DNA from: Natribaculum breve
GTDB lineage: Archaea > Halobacteriota > Halobacteria > Halobacteriales > Natrialbaceae
DNA: 64,000 bases
Direction: 5' to 3'
Assembly (NCBI RefSeq): GCF_023008585.1
Contig: NZ_CP095390.1
Span: 744,001 to 808,000, forward strand
Under the pieces are notes generated by a model that worked only from the letters and a program-made list of their open reading frames with translations, was not told the origin of the DNA and did no database searches. Below, piece by piece: positions 46,545 to 55,650 of this stretch; the stretch's first letter is position 1; every line of letters begins with the position of its first letter. A program made the translations under genes and the position numbers.

Positions 46545-47549
46545 ATGGACGACGGACCCCGCTCACCGGCGACGACCGACCTGCCCGACGAGCGCAGGCG
46601 GGAGCGATCCCCGCTGCCGTCGGACGCGTCGTTCGCCCTCTGTCTCACCCACGACGTCGACCGGCCGTACAAGGGAATCCGGTCGCTGTACTACGCGACC
46701 CAGGAGCGGCCGACGTACCACCTGCGGACCGCGCTCTCGTCGACGAACCCCTACTGGCAGTTCGAGGAGATCGCGGCGCTCGAGGACCGCCTCGGCGTTC
46801 GCTCTGCCTTTTACTTCCTGAACGAACAGCACCTCCTTTTCGACCGGCCGGTCGGCGACTGGCTCTCCCCGACGAACTGGGTGCAACACCTCGGCCGGTA
46901 CGACATCACGGCCCCCGAAATCGCCGACGCGATCCAAAAACTCGACGCCGGCGGGTGGGAGATCGGCCTCCACGGCTCGTACCACTCCCCGGACGACCGC
47001 GACCGACTCCGCGAAGAGAAAGCACAACTCGAGGCCGTGCTCGGCCGCCCGGTCGTGGGCGGGCGACAACACTACCTCCGGGTGTCGGTGCCCGACACCT
47101 GGCGTCACCACCGGGCCGTCGGGCTTCGTTACGACGCCAGCCTCGGCTCGAGTACGGACGTCGGATTTCACGACGGCTACCGACCGCTCCGTCCGTTCGG
47201 CGACGACTTCCTCGTGTTCCCCCTGACGATCATGGAGGAAGCGCTCCCGGACCCCGGCACGCAGTTCGACGACGCCAGGGACGCGTGTGAACGACTGGTG
47301 CTCGAGGCGGCGGCCAACGACGCCGTTATGACGGTCCTCTGGCACCCACGCTATTTCAACGAACGGGAGTTCCCGGGGTATCGGAAACTCTACCGATGGC
47401 TCGTCGAACGGGCGCTCGAACTCGACGCGTGGGTCGGGCCGCCCCGGGACCTCTACCGGGAGTTCGCTTCCGAACCGGAAGCGACACCCGTCGGTACGAA
47501 CGCGAACGCAGACAATCGCACGCCGATCGAACGTAATTCGACCGAATAA
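46545..47549 (+). CDS. Polysaccharide deacetylase family protein
   Basis: A 334-residue NodB-homology protein, probably cytoplasmic since no signal is seen. The first metal-binding motif is CLTHDVDRPYKG (about residues 31-42) and the second is GWEIGLHGSYHSPDDRDRLREEKAQLE (about 143-169), the HGSYHS pair giving the metal-binding histidines. TVLWHPRYFNEREFPG near the C-terminus supplies the last catalytic histidine. Members of this type sit in exopolysaccharide loci. It might deacetylate a nucleotide- or lipid-linked GlcNAc precursor. It is coupled to the upstream epimerase gene. Confidence 0.85.
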   Translation: MDDGPRSPATTDLPDERRRERSPLPSDASFALCLTHDVDRPYKGIRSLYYATQERPTYHLRTALSSTNPYWQFEEIAALEDRLGVRSAFYFLNEQHLLFDRPVGDWLSPTNWVQHLGRYDITAPEIADAIQKLDAGGWEIGLHGSYHSPDDRDRLREEKAQLEAVLGRPVVGGRQHYLRVSVPDTWRHHRAVGLRYDASLGSSTDVGFHDGYRPLRPFGDDFLVFPLTIMEEALPDPGTQFDDARDACERLVLEAAANDAVMTVLWHPRYFNEREFPGYRKLYRWLVERALELDAWVGPPRDLYREFASEPEATPVGTNANADNRTPIERNSTE

Positions 47550-47553
47550 CGCC

Positions 47554-48897
47554 ATGAGAGGAACAGCACTCATCGTCGCGATCGTGATCGTCACGTCGAC
47601 GATCGGTGGTATCGCTGCTGGAACGCACCACCCTGCAGTCGGCGAGCCGGGTTCCGCGGACGTCGCCGCCGCACAGACGGCCGACTCCTACGTCGTCGAA
47701 CAGGGATCGTTCTGCGAACCGATCGAACCGCTGTCGTCCGGCGAGACGGTCGAGGAGTTCTACGACTACCGGAACCACGAGACCCATCCCCCGTCGGTCG
47801 ACCGAATGTACAGCTCCTACGGCACCACCCACCTCCAGGAGGACGACACCAGTCAGCTCTTCCTCCACGAGGGGCCAAACGGCACGAGTCTCGTCGTCGT
47901 CAACGATCGACTCGACGGAAACACCGGCGGCGGCGCGGCAACGTTCGAGTTCGTCGGCCTGCCTCGAGAGGCCGAGTGGGTCGTCCAGGACGACGACTAC
48001 TCGGGCGCGACGGCGACGTTCGACGCCGGCGACGGCTGGGCCTCCGCGTCGTGGATCTGGACGCAATACCGGACCGACGGCGGAGCGATCCGCGGCGGAC
48101 TCGACGGCCAGTTCGCCGTGACGATCTATCCAGCGTTCAACGACGACGCCGAGTTCGACCCCGCCGATGACGATACCGTCGTCGGTGGCGACATCACCGA
48201 CTGGGACATGCTCTCGGGCAGCGCCGAGAACCCCGATCGGACGTCGCTTCCGTCGCTCGAGGAGCCGGTGACCATCCGCTCCGGAACGTGCGACGATCCC
48301 TCGATCACGCACGACCGGACCGACGACGGACTCACCGCGACCGTCGGTGACGGCGACGACGGTGATCAGGTCTTCCTCCGGCCCTCGTCCGGCCCGGACG
48401 AGGGCGTTCAGTTCGAACGGGTCGGCGTGACGACCGAGGGCGAACCGTTCTCGGTCACGTTCGCGGATCGCCACGCGGAGACGTCACCGGACGGCGTCGA
48501 GACGCTCTCCTCGCTGACCGTCACCGGCGACGGCGCACCCGAGGAAACCGAGACGACGGTCGTCTTCAGCGTCGAGAAAGACAGACTCGAGGACAGCGGC
48601 GTCGAACCGGAGGACCTCGCGCTGTACGAGCGGGCGGGCGACGAGTGGCGACAGGTTACGACGTCGGTCCACGACGAGTCGAACGAGTCCTACCAGTTCG
48701 TCGCGGAGGGCTCGACCGTCTCGTCGCTGACCGTCGCCGAACAGCGACAGAACCTCGAGTCGAGCGGCGGGACGGAGGGAAGTTCGACAGGTGGGGAGGA
48801 CGGCCTCGAGTCCATGCGAGGATTCGGGATCGTCGGGAGCGTCGGTGCGCTGCTGGCGATCGTCTGGCTGTGGGCGACGCGAAGAAGCGGCGAGTAG
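47554..48897 (+). CDS. Secreted surface protein with PGF-pre-PGF-like domain and C-terminal anchor
   Basis: A 447-residue protein with an N-terminal Sec-type signal (IVAIVIVTSTIGGIAAG) and a large beta-rich ectodomain with several Asn-x-Ser/Thr sites. Near residues 330-395 the segment TTVVFSVEKDRLEDSGVEPE, followed by LALYERAGDEWRQV, resembles the PGF-pre-PGF domain that precedes archaeosortase signals. The C-terminus has a Ser/Gly-rich spacer, RGFGIVGSV, a hydrophobic helix and a basic end (ATRRSGE). This is the architecture of PGF-CTERM archaeosortase substrates except that Arg replaces Pro in the PGF motif. It is co-directional with the glycan operon, four bases after the deacetylase stop. 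Confidence 0.75.
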   Translation: MRGTALIVAIVIVTSTIGGIAAGTHHPAVGEPGSADVAAAQTADSYVVEQGSFCEPIEPLSSGETVEEFYDYRNHETHPPSVDRMYSSYGTTHLQEDDTSQLFLHEGPNGTSLVVVNDRLDGNTGGGAATFEFVGLPREAEWVVQDDDYSGATATFDAGDGWASASWIWTQYRTDGGAIRGGLDGQFAVTIYPAFNDDAEFDPADDDTVVGGDITDWDMLSGSAENPDRTSLPSLEEPVTIRSGTCDDPSITHDRTDDGLTATVGDGDDGDQVFLRPSSGPDEGVQFERVGVTTEGEPFSVTFADRHAETSPDGVETLSSLTVTGDGAPEETETTVVFSVEKDRLEDSGVEPEDLALYERAGDEWRQVTTSVHDESNESYQFVAEGSTVSSLTVAEQRQNLESSGGTEGSSTGGEDGLESMRGFGIVGSVGALLAIVWLWATRRSGE

Positions 48898-48906
48898 ACG
48901 ACCCGG

Positions 48907-50064
48907 CTATCGATTTTCTGGCGACGGAGACTGACGCCGCTGACGTCGCCGCTCGCGTTTCGCCGCGTCGGCCGAGACTGGCTCGTCTCGAGGCTGCCCG
49001 AACGGACGAACCGACTCGAGTCCCGCGACGCGCCCGCGGGCCGTCGCGACGTCGACGATGACCTCCGTGAGGTTGCTCTTCTGGGCGACGTACTCGTCGC
49101 GCCGTCGTCGCCACTCCTCCTCGACGCCGTCGGCGTGGAGCAACACCTCTGCCCGCTCGAGCAGTTCGTCGAACGCCGCGACGTTGTAGATCAACCCCTG
49201 CTCTTCGAGCTCGAGGAAGTTGCCCATATCCGAGTCGCCGACGAAGGAGTTCGAACGAATCGCGGGCGTCCCGAGGAGCGCGGCTTCCGTGACCATCGTC
49301 TGCGTGTCGGCGATCAGGAGGTCGGCCTCGGCGAGCGCGTCGTGCATCAGCGCCGGGTGGAGATCGAACGGCCGCGCCGGGAGGTCGTCGAACGCCATCT
49401 CGTCGCCCTCGTCGGAGACGAAGACCGTCGCGTACTCGCTTACCGTCTCGATCAGCCGACGACGGCGAGCCTCCGTGATCCCCTTCTGCCCGACGTCGTG
49501 GTGTGATCCGAACGCGTTCAGCCGGAGGATCACGTACGGGTCGTCGGACTCGAGGTCCAGCCGCTCGCGGACCGTCGGATCCGGCGTGTACACGTCCGGG
49601 TGGAGGTACGCACACTCTTTGAACCCCGAGAACACGTGGTGTGAGTCGCCAAGTTCCTTCCGGATCGTGTCCGGCGTGAGGACGGTGCGGGCAAAGGGCG
49701 TCGAGATCGCGTGGTCGATCGTCGTCGTTTCCGAGTCGATTATCAGGACCGTCGGCACGCCCAGCAACGCGCCGGTGTGTGCCGCGTATCCACCCATCCC
49801 GAACACGAGGTCGGGGTCGAACCGTCGTGCGTACCGCATCGCTCGCAGGTAGTGACCGGGCAGGCGAGCCAGCAGCGACCCCTTGGAGGTGTCACAGTAG
49901 CCGTAGACCTCGTGTGGGAGGTCGTACCACTCGACCAGGTCGACGGTACAGCCGTAATCCCTGGCGAGTACGAGCACCTCGTGTCCCCGCTCGCGAAGCG
50001 ACTGCACGGCGTGTTTGTACAGGTGCACGTGCGCCGGCGTGTTCGCGAAAATCAAATACCTCAT
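48907..50064 (-). CDS. DUF354-family GT-B-like protein
   Basis: A 385-residue protein of the DUF354 family, which shares the GT-B/UDP-GlcNAc 2-epimerase fold. The N-terminus is typical (MRYLIFANTPAHVHLYKHAVQSL), with the conserved VFGMGGYAAHTGALLGVPTVLIIDSE (about residues 86-111) and, in the C-terminal half, ADLLIADTQTMVTEAALLGTPAIRSN. The last 50 residues are basic and may be disordered. It lies on the minus strand, convergent with the surface protein gene (nine bases between the stops). It probably acts in surface-glycan synthesis; the sugar is unknown. Confidence 0.82.
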   Translation of the reverse strand: MRYLIFANTPAHVHLYKHAVQSLRERGHEVLVLARDYGCTVDLVEWYDLPHEVYGYCDTSKGSLLARLPGHYLRAMRYARRFDPDLVFGMGGYAAHTGALLGVPTVLIIDSETTTIDHAISTPFARTVLTPDTIRKELGDSHHVFSGFKECAYLHPDVYTPDPTVRERLDLESDDPYVILRLNAFGSHHDVGQKGITEARRRRLIETVSEYATVFVSDEGDEMAFDDLPARPFDLHPALMHDALAEADLLIADTQTMVTEAALLGTPAIRSNSFVGDSDMGNFLELEEQGLIYNVAAFDELLERAEVLLHADGVEEEWRRRRDEYVAQKSNLTEVIVDVATARGRVAGLESVRPFGQPRDEPVSADAAKRERRRQRRQSPSPENR

Positions 50065-50215
50065 CCGGCTGTAGAGTCCACGATCGGTCGTTTTGTTATG
50101 GCGCTCATGTCCGCGCCAGCCGCCGAACGGGCGTCGATAACCTGGCCGCTAGTGAACCCGGCGACGATCGGTAACGAGCGTATAGTAATGTGAATCGATT
50201 TCGAGGTGTTCGTAG

Positions 50216-51574
50216 ATGCACGCGCGACGACTATCTCCGGAATCCGCCGTACAGAGCCTTCTGAACGGGCTCGCACCGCTCGAGTCGTCACGAGACGCCC
50301 GATCGCCGGCGAAGGGGGCGGCTACCGCCACGCCACGGCAGAATCAGGAACGGGCGTCCGACCGGTACCTCGAGGTGCTCGACGCGACGCTCGAGTACGC
50401 CCGTCGGCGCGATTACGTCGGCCCGGACTACGGAGACGGGTTGAGTAGTCGACTCCTTCAGGGCCTCCCGTTCGAGAACAGGTGGCTCAACCTGGCCGTC
50501 CAGGAGACCGTAAAGCGCGCCCCGGTCGATATCCGGCCGCTCTTTCTCGTCGAGGAGCGTCGCAACTACAAGGGTGCCGCGCTGTTTTCGATGGCGAACC
50601 TGAACTACCACGAACTGACGGCCAACCGACGCTCGTCGGTCGACGTCGGGTTCGATCCCACGACCGAGGCGAAGCGACTCGCGGACTGGCTCGTCGACGA
50701 GCGATGCACCGGGTACAGCGGATTCTGCGGCGGTCACCGCCACGAGATCCAGCACCTCCACACCAAGGGAGTACCGAACGACGCCGACATCGTCTCGACC
50801 GCGTACGCGGTCAAAGCCCTCCTGCGTGCCGCCCACCTCGACGAGGAGTACGCCGACCTCGCTCGGACGGCGACCTCGTTTCTGGTCGAGGATCTGAACT
50901 ACCGGGAGGTTCCGGCGGGGGCGAAGATCGACTACCACATGAACCACCCGTCGGACTCCTACACCATCAACGCGGCCGCACTCGGCGCACAGATGCTCGT
51001 CGACCTGTACGAACGGTTCGGGGACGACGACCTCCGCGAGCGGGCGACGAAGATCCTGGACCACGTCGCCGCCCACCAGACCGACCTCGGCGGCTGGCCC
51101 TACCGGATTCCCGCGTCGTCGTCGCACCTGTCGATGGACAACCACCACAACGGGTTCGTCGTCGAGTCCTTCCAGCGATATCGCGACGTCGTCGACGCGG
51201 ATCGGTACGCCGACACGCTCGCCGACGCCCTCGAGTTCTACCGCCACGAGCTGTTCGAGCCCGACGGGGCCCCGAACTTCGACGAGGAGAACGCGTATCC
51301 CCGCGACATCCACGCCAGCACGCAGGGACTGCTGGTGTTCACCCGCGAGGGCGACCTCGAGTTCGCCGAGCGGATCCTCCGGTGGGTGCTCGCGAACCTG
51401 CAGGTCGAGGAGGGCCGATTCTACTACCGGCGGTACCGGTACCACACGAAACGGGTGACGCTGATGCGGTGGTGTCAGGCCTGGATGGCCTACGCGCTGT
51501 CGGAGTTCCTGCTGGCCGCCGCGGAACGGTCCGAACCGACCGGTGACCGGTTGCAGACGGCAACGCGATCATGA
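50216..51574 (+). CDS. Alpha/alpha-toroid protein of the glycan cluster
   Basis: A 452-residue, predominantly helical protein with repeated helical hairpins such as DADIVSTAYAVKALLRAAHL, YTINAAALGAQMLVDLYERFG, ILDHVAAHQTDLGGWPYRIP and DIHASTQGLLVFTREGDLEF. These recurring small-residue and aromatic patterns, with GWPYR and MDNHHNGFV, indicate an (alpha/alpha)6 toroid like those of glycoside hydrolases, polysaccharide lyases and glucuronyl C5-epimerases. There is no signal peptide or membrane span. The stop overlaps the GT4 gene as ATGA. It may modify a glycan intermediate in the cytoplasm; catalytic residues were not identified. Confidence 0.72.
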   Translation: MHARRLSPESAVQSLLNGLAPLESSRDARSPAKGAATATPRQNQERASDRYLEVLDATLEYARRRDYVGPDYGDGLSSRLLQGLPFENRWLNLAVQETVKRAPVDIRPLFLVEERRNYKGAALFSMANLNYHELTANRRSSVDVGFDPTTEAKRLADWLVDERCTGYSGFCGGHRHEIQHLHTKGVPNDADIVSTAYAVKALLRAAHLDEEYADLARTATSFLVEDLNYREVPAGAKIDYHMNHPSDSYTINAAALGAQMLVDLYERFGDDDLRERATKILDHVAAHQTDLGGWPYRIPASSSHLSMDNHHNGFVVESFQRYRDVVDADRYADTLADALEFYRHELFEPDGAPNFDEENAYPRDIHASTQGLLVFTREGDLEFAERILRWVLANLQVEEGRFYYRRYRYHTKRVTLMRWCQAWMAYALSEFLLAAAERSEPTGDRLQTATRS

Positions 51575-52725
51575 GCCGCTCGAGCACGCGGGCGACCGGA
51601 CGGACGTCGGTCGAACCGGACGGCGAGACGACTGCGAGTCGGCGTCGGCACGCTCGGGGGAGCCGTCCCGACCCCGAAGACGCTCGCGTGCTCGTCGTCA
51701 CGGGACTGTCACAGAAGAACGACCGCCACTACGGGCCGCTCGCGGACGTCGCCGACCGGACGACGCTCGTGTGTCTCGACCCGACGGTCGACGTCGACGA
51801 CGCGAACTGTGTCCCGACGCCGCAGGTCGGTCCGCGACTCGTTCGCGTCGTCGCCCTCTTTTTCGTCGCGCTCTACGAGGGGTACAGAAACGAGTACGAC
51901 GCGGTCGCGTCGATCTCGCTTTTCCCGTACGGACTCTACGCGCTCGCGCTGAAAGCCGTCTACGGCTACCCCGCCCACCTCGGCATCATCGGCATCGACC
52001 TCGACCACCACGCCCACCAGTGGTACGGCGGGATTCCGCGGTGGGCGTTCCGTCGCTTCGACGCCGTCTCCGTTCCCGGCCCCTCTCACGCCGAACGACT
52101 CGCTCGCCTCGGTGTGTCGCCGGACCGCATCGAGATCCTGACGAACGCGATCGACGTCGACACCTACGCCCCCACGGACGCGGACGTCGAGACCGAGTAC
52201 GACTTCGTCTGGATCGGGCGGTTCAGCCCGGAGAAAGACCCGATCCGGTTCGTCGAGGCGCTCGCCGAACTCGAGGCGACCGGAGCCGAGTTCCGGGTTG
52301 CCATGGTCGGCGACGGACCGCTCCGGGCGGACGCCACAGACGCCATCGTCGCACGCGGGCTGGACGACTGCGTCGACCTCCCCGGCTGGGTCGACGACCC
52401 CGTCCGGTACTACCGACGATCGAACGCCTTCGTCCTCACCTCGCGTCGGGACGCACTCCCGCTGGTGATGCTCGAGGCGATGGCGACCGGCCTCGCCCCG
52501 ATCGTCCCCCCGGTCGGTTCGATTCCGGACGTCGTCACCGACGGCCACGACGGCATCGTCGTCGCGGATCGCGAGCCCGCGACGTTCGCCGCGGCGATGG
52601 AACGGTTCCTGGACGACCCCGACCATCGGCGATCCGTCGCGGCGAACGCGACCGCCGTTCGATCGTCGTTCTCGCTCGAGCAAGCGAGCGAGGACTGGCG
52701 GCGCATTCTGACGACGATCGAATAG
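51571..52725 (+). CDS. Glycosyltransferase family 4
   Basis: A 384-residue GT-B glycosyltransferase. The N-terminal 38 residues are basic and low-complexity, perhaps a tail or an over-extended start. The donor-binding half carries VWIGRFSPEKDPIRFVEAL (about residues 213-231), VAMVGDGPLR, the strand NAFVLTSRRDALPLVMLEAMATGLAP (about 285-310) with the EX7E-type motif, and VVTDGHDGIVV. It transfers a sugar from a nucleotide donor to a lipid-linked acceptor. Its start overlaps the toroid gene, implying that the two act together. Confidence 0.88.
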   Translation: MSRSSTRATGRTSVEPDGETTASRRRHARGSRPDPEDARVLVVTGLSQKNDRHYGPLADVADRTTLVCLDPTVDVDDANCVPTPQVGPRLVRVVALFFVALYEGYRNEYDAVASISLFPYGLYALALKAVYGYPAHLGIIGIDLDHHAHQWYGGIPRWAFRRFDAVSVPGPSHAERLARLGVSPDRIEILTNAIDVDTYAPTDADVETEYDFVWIGRFSPEKDPIRFVEALAELEATGAEFRVAMVGDGPLRADATDAIVARGLDDCVDLPGWVDDPVRYYRRSNAFVLTSRRDALPLVMLEAMATGLAPIVPPVGSIPDVVTDGHDGIVVADREPATFAAAMERFLDDPDHRRSVAANATAVRSSFSLEQASEDWRRILTTIE

Positions 52726-52780
52726 GTGAGCGATTACGAGGCGGTAACGACGTGATAACAAAACGAATCGTCACTGCACG

Positions 52781-53824
52781 ATGACTCACATGGAAGTCGA
52801 ACGACTGGATCTCGAGGAGTGGGGCGACGTGCTGCCGAGATCCGGAGTCGAAGTGTTTCACGACCCCGACGCGCTCGCCGTCCTCGACAGACACGCCGAC
52901 GCCGAGTTGCACCTGTACGGCGCGTACAAGGGACAGCAGGCGGTCGGCCTGTTGCCGGTGTTCGTCGACGAGAAGTCGGTCGGCGGGAAACCGATCGGGC
53001 GGACGGTCTTCTCGCCGCCCGTCTCGCTCGGCGTTCCCCGTCTCGGGCCGATCGTCACCCCCAACAGTCCGAAGCGGCGCAAACGCGAGCGGATCAACAG
53101 CCGGCTGGCCGAGGCGGTCGTCGACGAACTCGAGGTCGACAGGCGGTCGACGCTGTTCCGGATGACCTGTCCGCTCGGCTACGCCGATCCGCGACCCTAC
53201 GGCTGGAACGACTTCGCGGTGACGCCGGAGTTCACGTACGTTGTCGACCTCGAGGGCTGTACCGACCTCGAGGACGCTATGGCGGGGTTCAGCAAGAGCC
53301 TCAGAAACGAGATGCGCCGGTACGACGATCTCGATCTCTCGATCGAGACGGAGGGGATCGAATCCGCACTCCGGATCTACGACGACGTCGTCGCCCAGTA
53401 CGAGGAGTACGGCGACACTGCACCCATGTCCCGCCTCTTCCTGCGGGACCTGCTCTCGGCGCTCGACGACGATCGGTGGCGCGTGTACGTCGCCCGGACC
53501 CCCGACGGGACGTACAAAAGCGGGATCGTCACGCTCTTTTCCGACGACCTGGCGTACTACTGGCAGGGCGGCGTCACCGCGTCCTACGAGAACGTCAGCG
53601 TCAACAACCTCCTCCATCGGGTCATCCTCGAGGACCTCGTCAGCGACCCCGACCTCGAGTCGGTGACGGGGTACGACCTCGTCGGTGCGAACACCGAGCG
53701 ACTCTGTGAGTACAAAGGGAAGTTCAACGGCGACCTCCGGCCGTACTACGTGATCGAGTCGTCCGGACTCGAGATGACGCTGGCGAAGTCGGCGTACCGG
53801 CGAGTCGTCGGCTCGCTCAAGTGA
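52781..53824 (+). CDS. FemAB/BioF2-like GNAT acyltransferase
   Basis: A 347-residue protein with the double-GNAT layout of the FemAB/BioF2-like family. The first half has the GAYKGQQAVGLLPVFVDEK strand pair, and the middle contains FSKSLRNEMRRYDDLDLSIE (about residues 168-187), the conserved helix of FemAB-like enzymes. The C-terminal half ends with SVNNLLHRVILEDLVSDPDL, YDLVGANTERLCEYKGKFNG and LRPYY. Family members transfer amino acids from tRNA or acyl groups from thioesters to cell-envelope precursors. Archaea lack peptidoglycan, so the acceptor here is probably a surface polysaccharide. It lies 56 bp downstream of the GT4 gene. Confidence 0.83.
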   Translation: MTHMEVERLDLEEWGDVLPRSGVEVFHDPDALAVLDRHADAELHLYGAYKGQQAVGLLPVFVDEKSVGGKPIGRTVFSPPVSLGVPRLGPIVTPNSPKRRKRERINSRLAEAVVDELEVDRRSTLFRMTCPLGYADPRPYGWNDFAVTPEFTYVVDLEGCTDLEDAMAGFSKSLRNEMRRYDDLDLSIETEGIESALRIYDDVVAQYEEYGDTAPMSRLFLRDLLSALDDDRWRVYVARTPDGTYKSGIVTLFSDDLAYYWQGGVTASYENVSVNNLLHRVILEDLVSDPDLESVTGYDLVGANTERLCEYKGKFNGDLRPYYVIESSGLEMTLAKSAYRRVVGSLK

Positions 53825-54268
53825 GCGGTGACGTTCCGAGGATTCGTCACGTCGATCGTCCGCCTCTCCGATCGCGACCAGTACAGTTACGACAGCCTTC
53901 TGGCGGTAGGGACACCCTGTAGCACAGATGACGCAGAGAACGTGAGACGGTTTTCCCGGCGACGGGCGGTGACGAAGGCGGTAAAATGCGCGCGCGTTGC
54001 CGGCGAAGCAGTGGACGAGTCGCGACCAGGATCGAACGCTGGTGATTCGAAACTGAAGAGAGTACACCGTTCTTAACTAACGTTCAGAATTCGGTGGCTG
54101 ATACCATGGCTATCTCCGTCGTGGGACCGCGGGCTCTTTCAGCGGGTTCGAAGCGCCACGCCGACACCAGGACGGTCGGTCCGATCGGCGATACGAGACA
54201 GACACTCCCGTTCACCGACACCGATTCGCGCAGCGAGTGGCCGACTCCGTTCCCGGCGGGTGGTCTCG
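53825..54268 (+). other. 444-bp spacer with a doubtful small ORF
   Basis: No gene with recognisable similarity is seen. A GTG-started frame (54094-54279, 61 codons, MADTMAISVVGPRALSAG) has an AT-rich ttcttaactaac about 15-25 bp upstream and overlaps the ATP-grasp start by 11 bases. Its composition is unremarkable, and it may be only the leader of the ATP-grasp mRNA. The rest of the spacer shows no repeats or RNA gene that I can identify. Confidence 0.3.
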
Positions 54269-55483
54269 ATGAGCAGTGACGCCTGGACCGATCGATCGGT
54301 CGCCGTCCCGACGATCAGCGCGCCGAGTAGCGTCGCGTGTCTCCGGTCGCTCGGCCGCCGGGGCATTCGAACGATCGCGGTTTCGGACCACGAAAACTCT
54401 CCGGCGACCCGCTCGAAGTACTGCGACGAGGCCGTTCCAGTCCCCGATCCACACGACGACCTGCTCGCGTACAAAGACGCCTTGCGATCGATCGCCATGC
54501 GACCCGACGTCGCCACGATCATCCCCGTTCGAGACGTCGACGTCTACGTCCTCGCGAAGTACCGATCGGAGTTTCGAGACCACGTCGCGACGCCCTGGCC
54601 GGACATGGAGACGCTCGCGAAGACACACGACCGCGTCCAGCTCTTCGAGGCAGCCGAAAAAGCGGACGTCCCCATGCCGGAGACCGGGCTGCTCGACGAA
54701 TCCCGAAACTGGGATCGCGAGTGGATCGTCAAGGCGCGGTACGCGGTCCTCGCCGACGAGTACGTCGATCACTACTCGCCGTCGCAGTTCGTCGACCCGC
54801 CGACGACCGAGTACCTCCGCCCGGGCGTCGAACCCGACGTCGACGTCTTTCGACGGGAGATGCACCACGTCCCACTGCTCCAGGAGTACGTCCCCTCCAC
54901 CGACGAGTACGGGTTCTTCGCACTCTACGATCACGGCGAACCGGTCGCCACGTTCCAGCACCGACAGATTCGCGGCTACAGCTACGCGGGCGGCCCGAGT
55001 TCGTTTCGCGAATCGGTCCGCATCCCTGCCCTCGAGAACGCCGGCCGGAACCTGCTCGACCAACTCGAGTGGCACGGACTCGCGATGGTCGAGTTCCTGC
55101 GAGACGACGACGGCGAGTTCAGGCTCATGGAGGTCAACCCGCGATTCTGGTCGTCGCTTCCCTTCTCCGTCCAGGCCGGCGCCGACTTCCCGTACTACTA
55201 CTGGTTGCTGGCCAACGACGAGAAATATCGCATCGACCACGAGTACGAGGCGGGACTCGCCGGTCACCTGCTGCGAGGCGAACTGCTCTACCTGCGTTCG
55301 ATCCTGTTCGAAGAGTACGAACTCACAGAGAAGCCGTCGTTCTCGAACGCCCTGACGGACGTCCTGTGGTCGATCGTCGAACATCCACGGTTCGACTACG
55401 CGAGCACCGACGACGTCTGGCCGTTCGTCCAGGACTTACAGGACGCGTACGACTACTACAAGAATCGCGACTCCGTCAAGTGA
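54269..55483 (+). CDS. ATP-grasp carboxylate-amine ligase
   Basis: A 404-residue ATP-grasp enzyme. The N-terminal pre-ATP-grasp domain contains VAVPTISAPSSVACLRSLGRRG and TIIPVRDVDVYVLAKY. The lysine-binding region is in WIVKARYA (about residues 155-162), with the ligand-binding PLLQEYVPSTDEYGFFALYD further on (about 210-229). The metal- and ATP-binding C-terminal motif reads FRLMEVNPRFWSSLPF (about 290-305), with the Glu and Asn that bind Mg. It forms an acyl-phosphate and joins it to an amine or similar nucleophile. Related ligases modify exopolysaccharides or make amino-acid conjugates. Substrates are unknown. The start at 54269 is MSSDAWTD. Confidence 0.85.
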   Translation: MSSDAWTDRSVAVPTISAPSSVACLRSLGRRGIRTIAVSDHENSPATRSKYCDEAVPVPDPHDDLLAYKDALRSIAMRPDVATIIPVRDVDVYVLAKYRSEFRDHVATPWPDMETLAKTHDRVQLFEAAEKADVPMPETGLLDESRNWDREWIVKARYAVLADEYVDHYSPSQFVDPPTTEYLRPGVEPDVDVFRREMHHVPLLQEYVPSTDEYGFFALYDHGEPVATFQHRQIRGYSYAGGPSSFRESVRIPALENAGRNLLDQLEWHGLAMVEFLRDDDGEFRLMEVNPRFWSSLPFSVQAGADFPYYYWLLANDEKYRIDHEYEAGLAGHLLRGELLYLRSILFEEYELTEKPSFSNALTDVLWSIVEHPRFDYASTDDVWPFVQDLQDAYDYYKNRDSVK

Positions 55484-55650
55484 CTGCCGTCGGCGCAGAA
55501 CGTATCACCAGGTCGTCTCGCTGACCCTCCTCACCGGGTTCTCGAGGACGTCCCACGACGCTTCCGGATGGCGTTCGAAACCCGGTCGAGTACTCCGTTT
55601 TGCCGGCCCATCGAACGGTTTCGAGCGGCTCTTGTCTCGCGGTGACTGTG

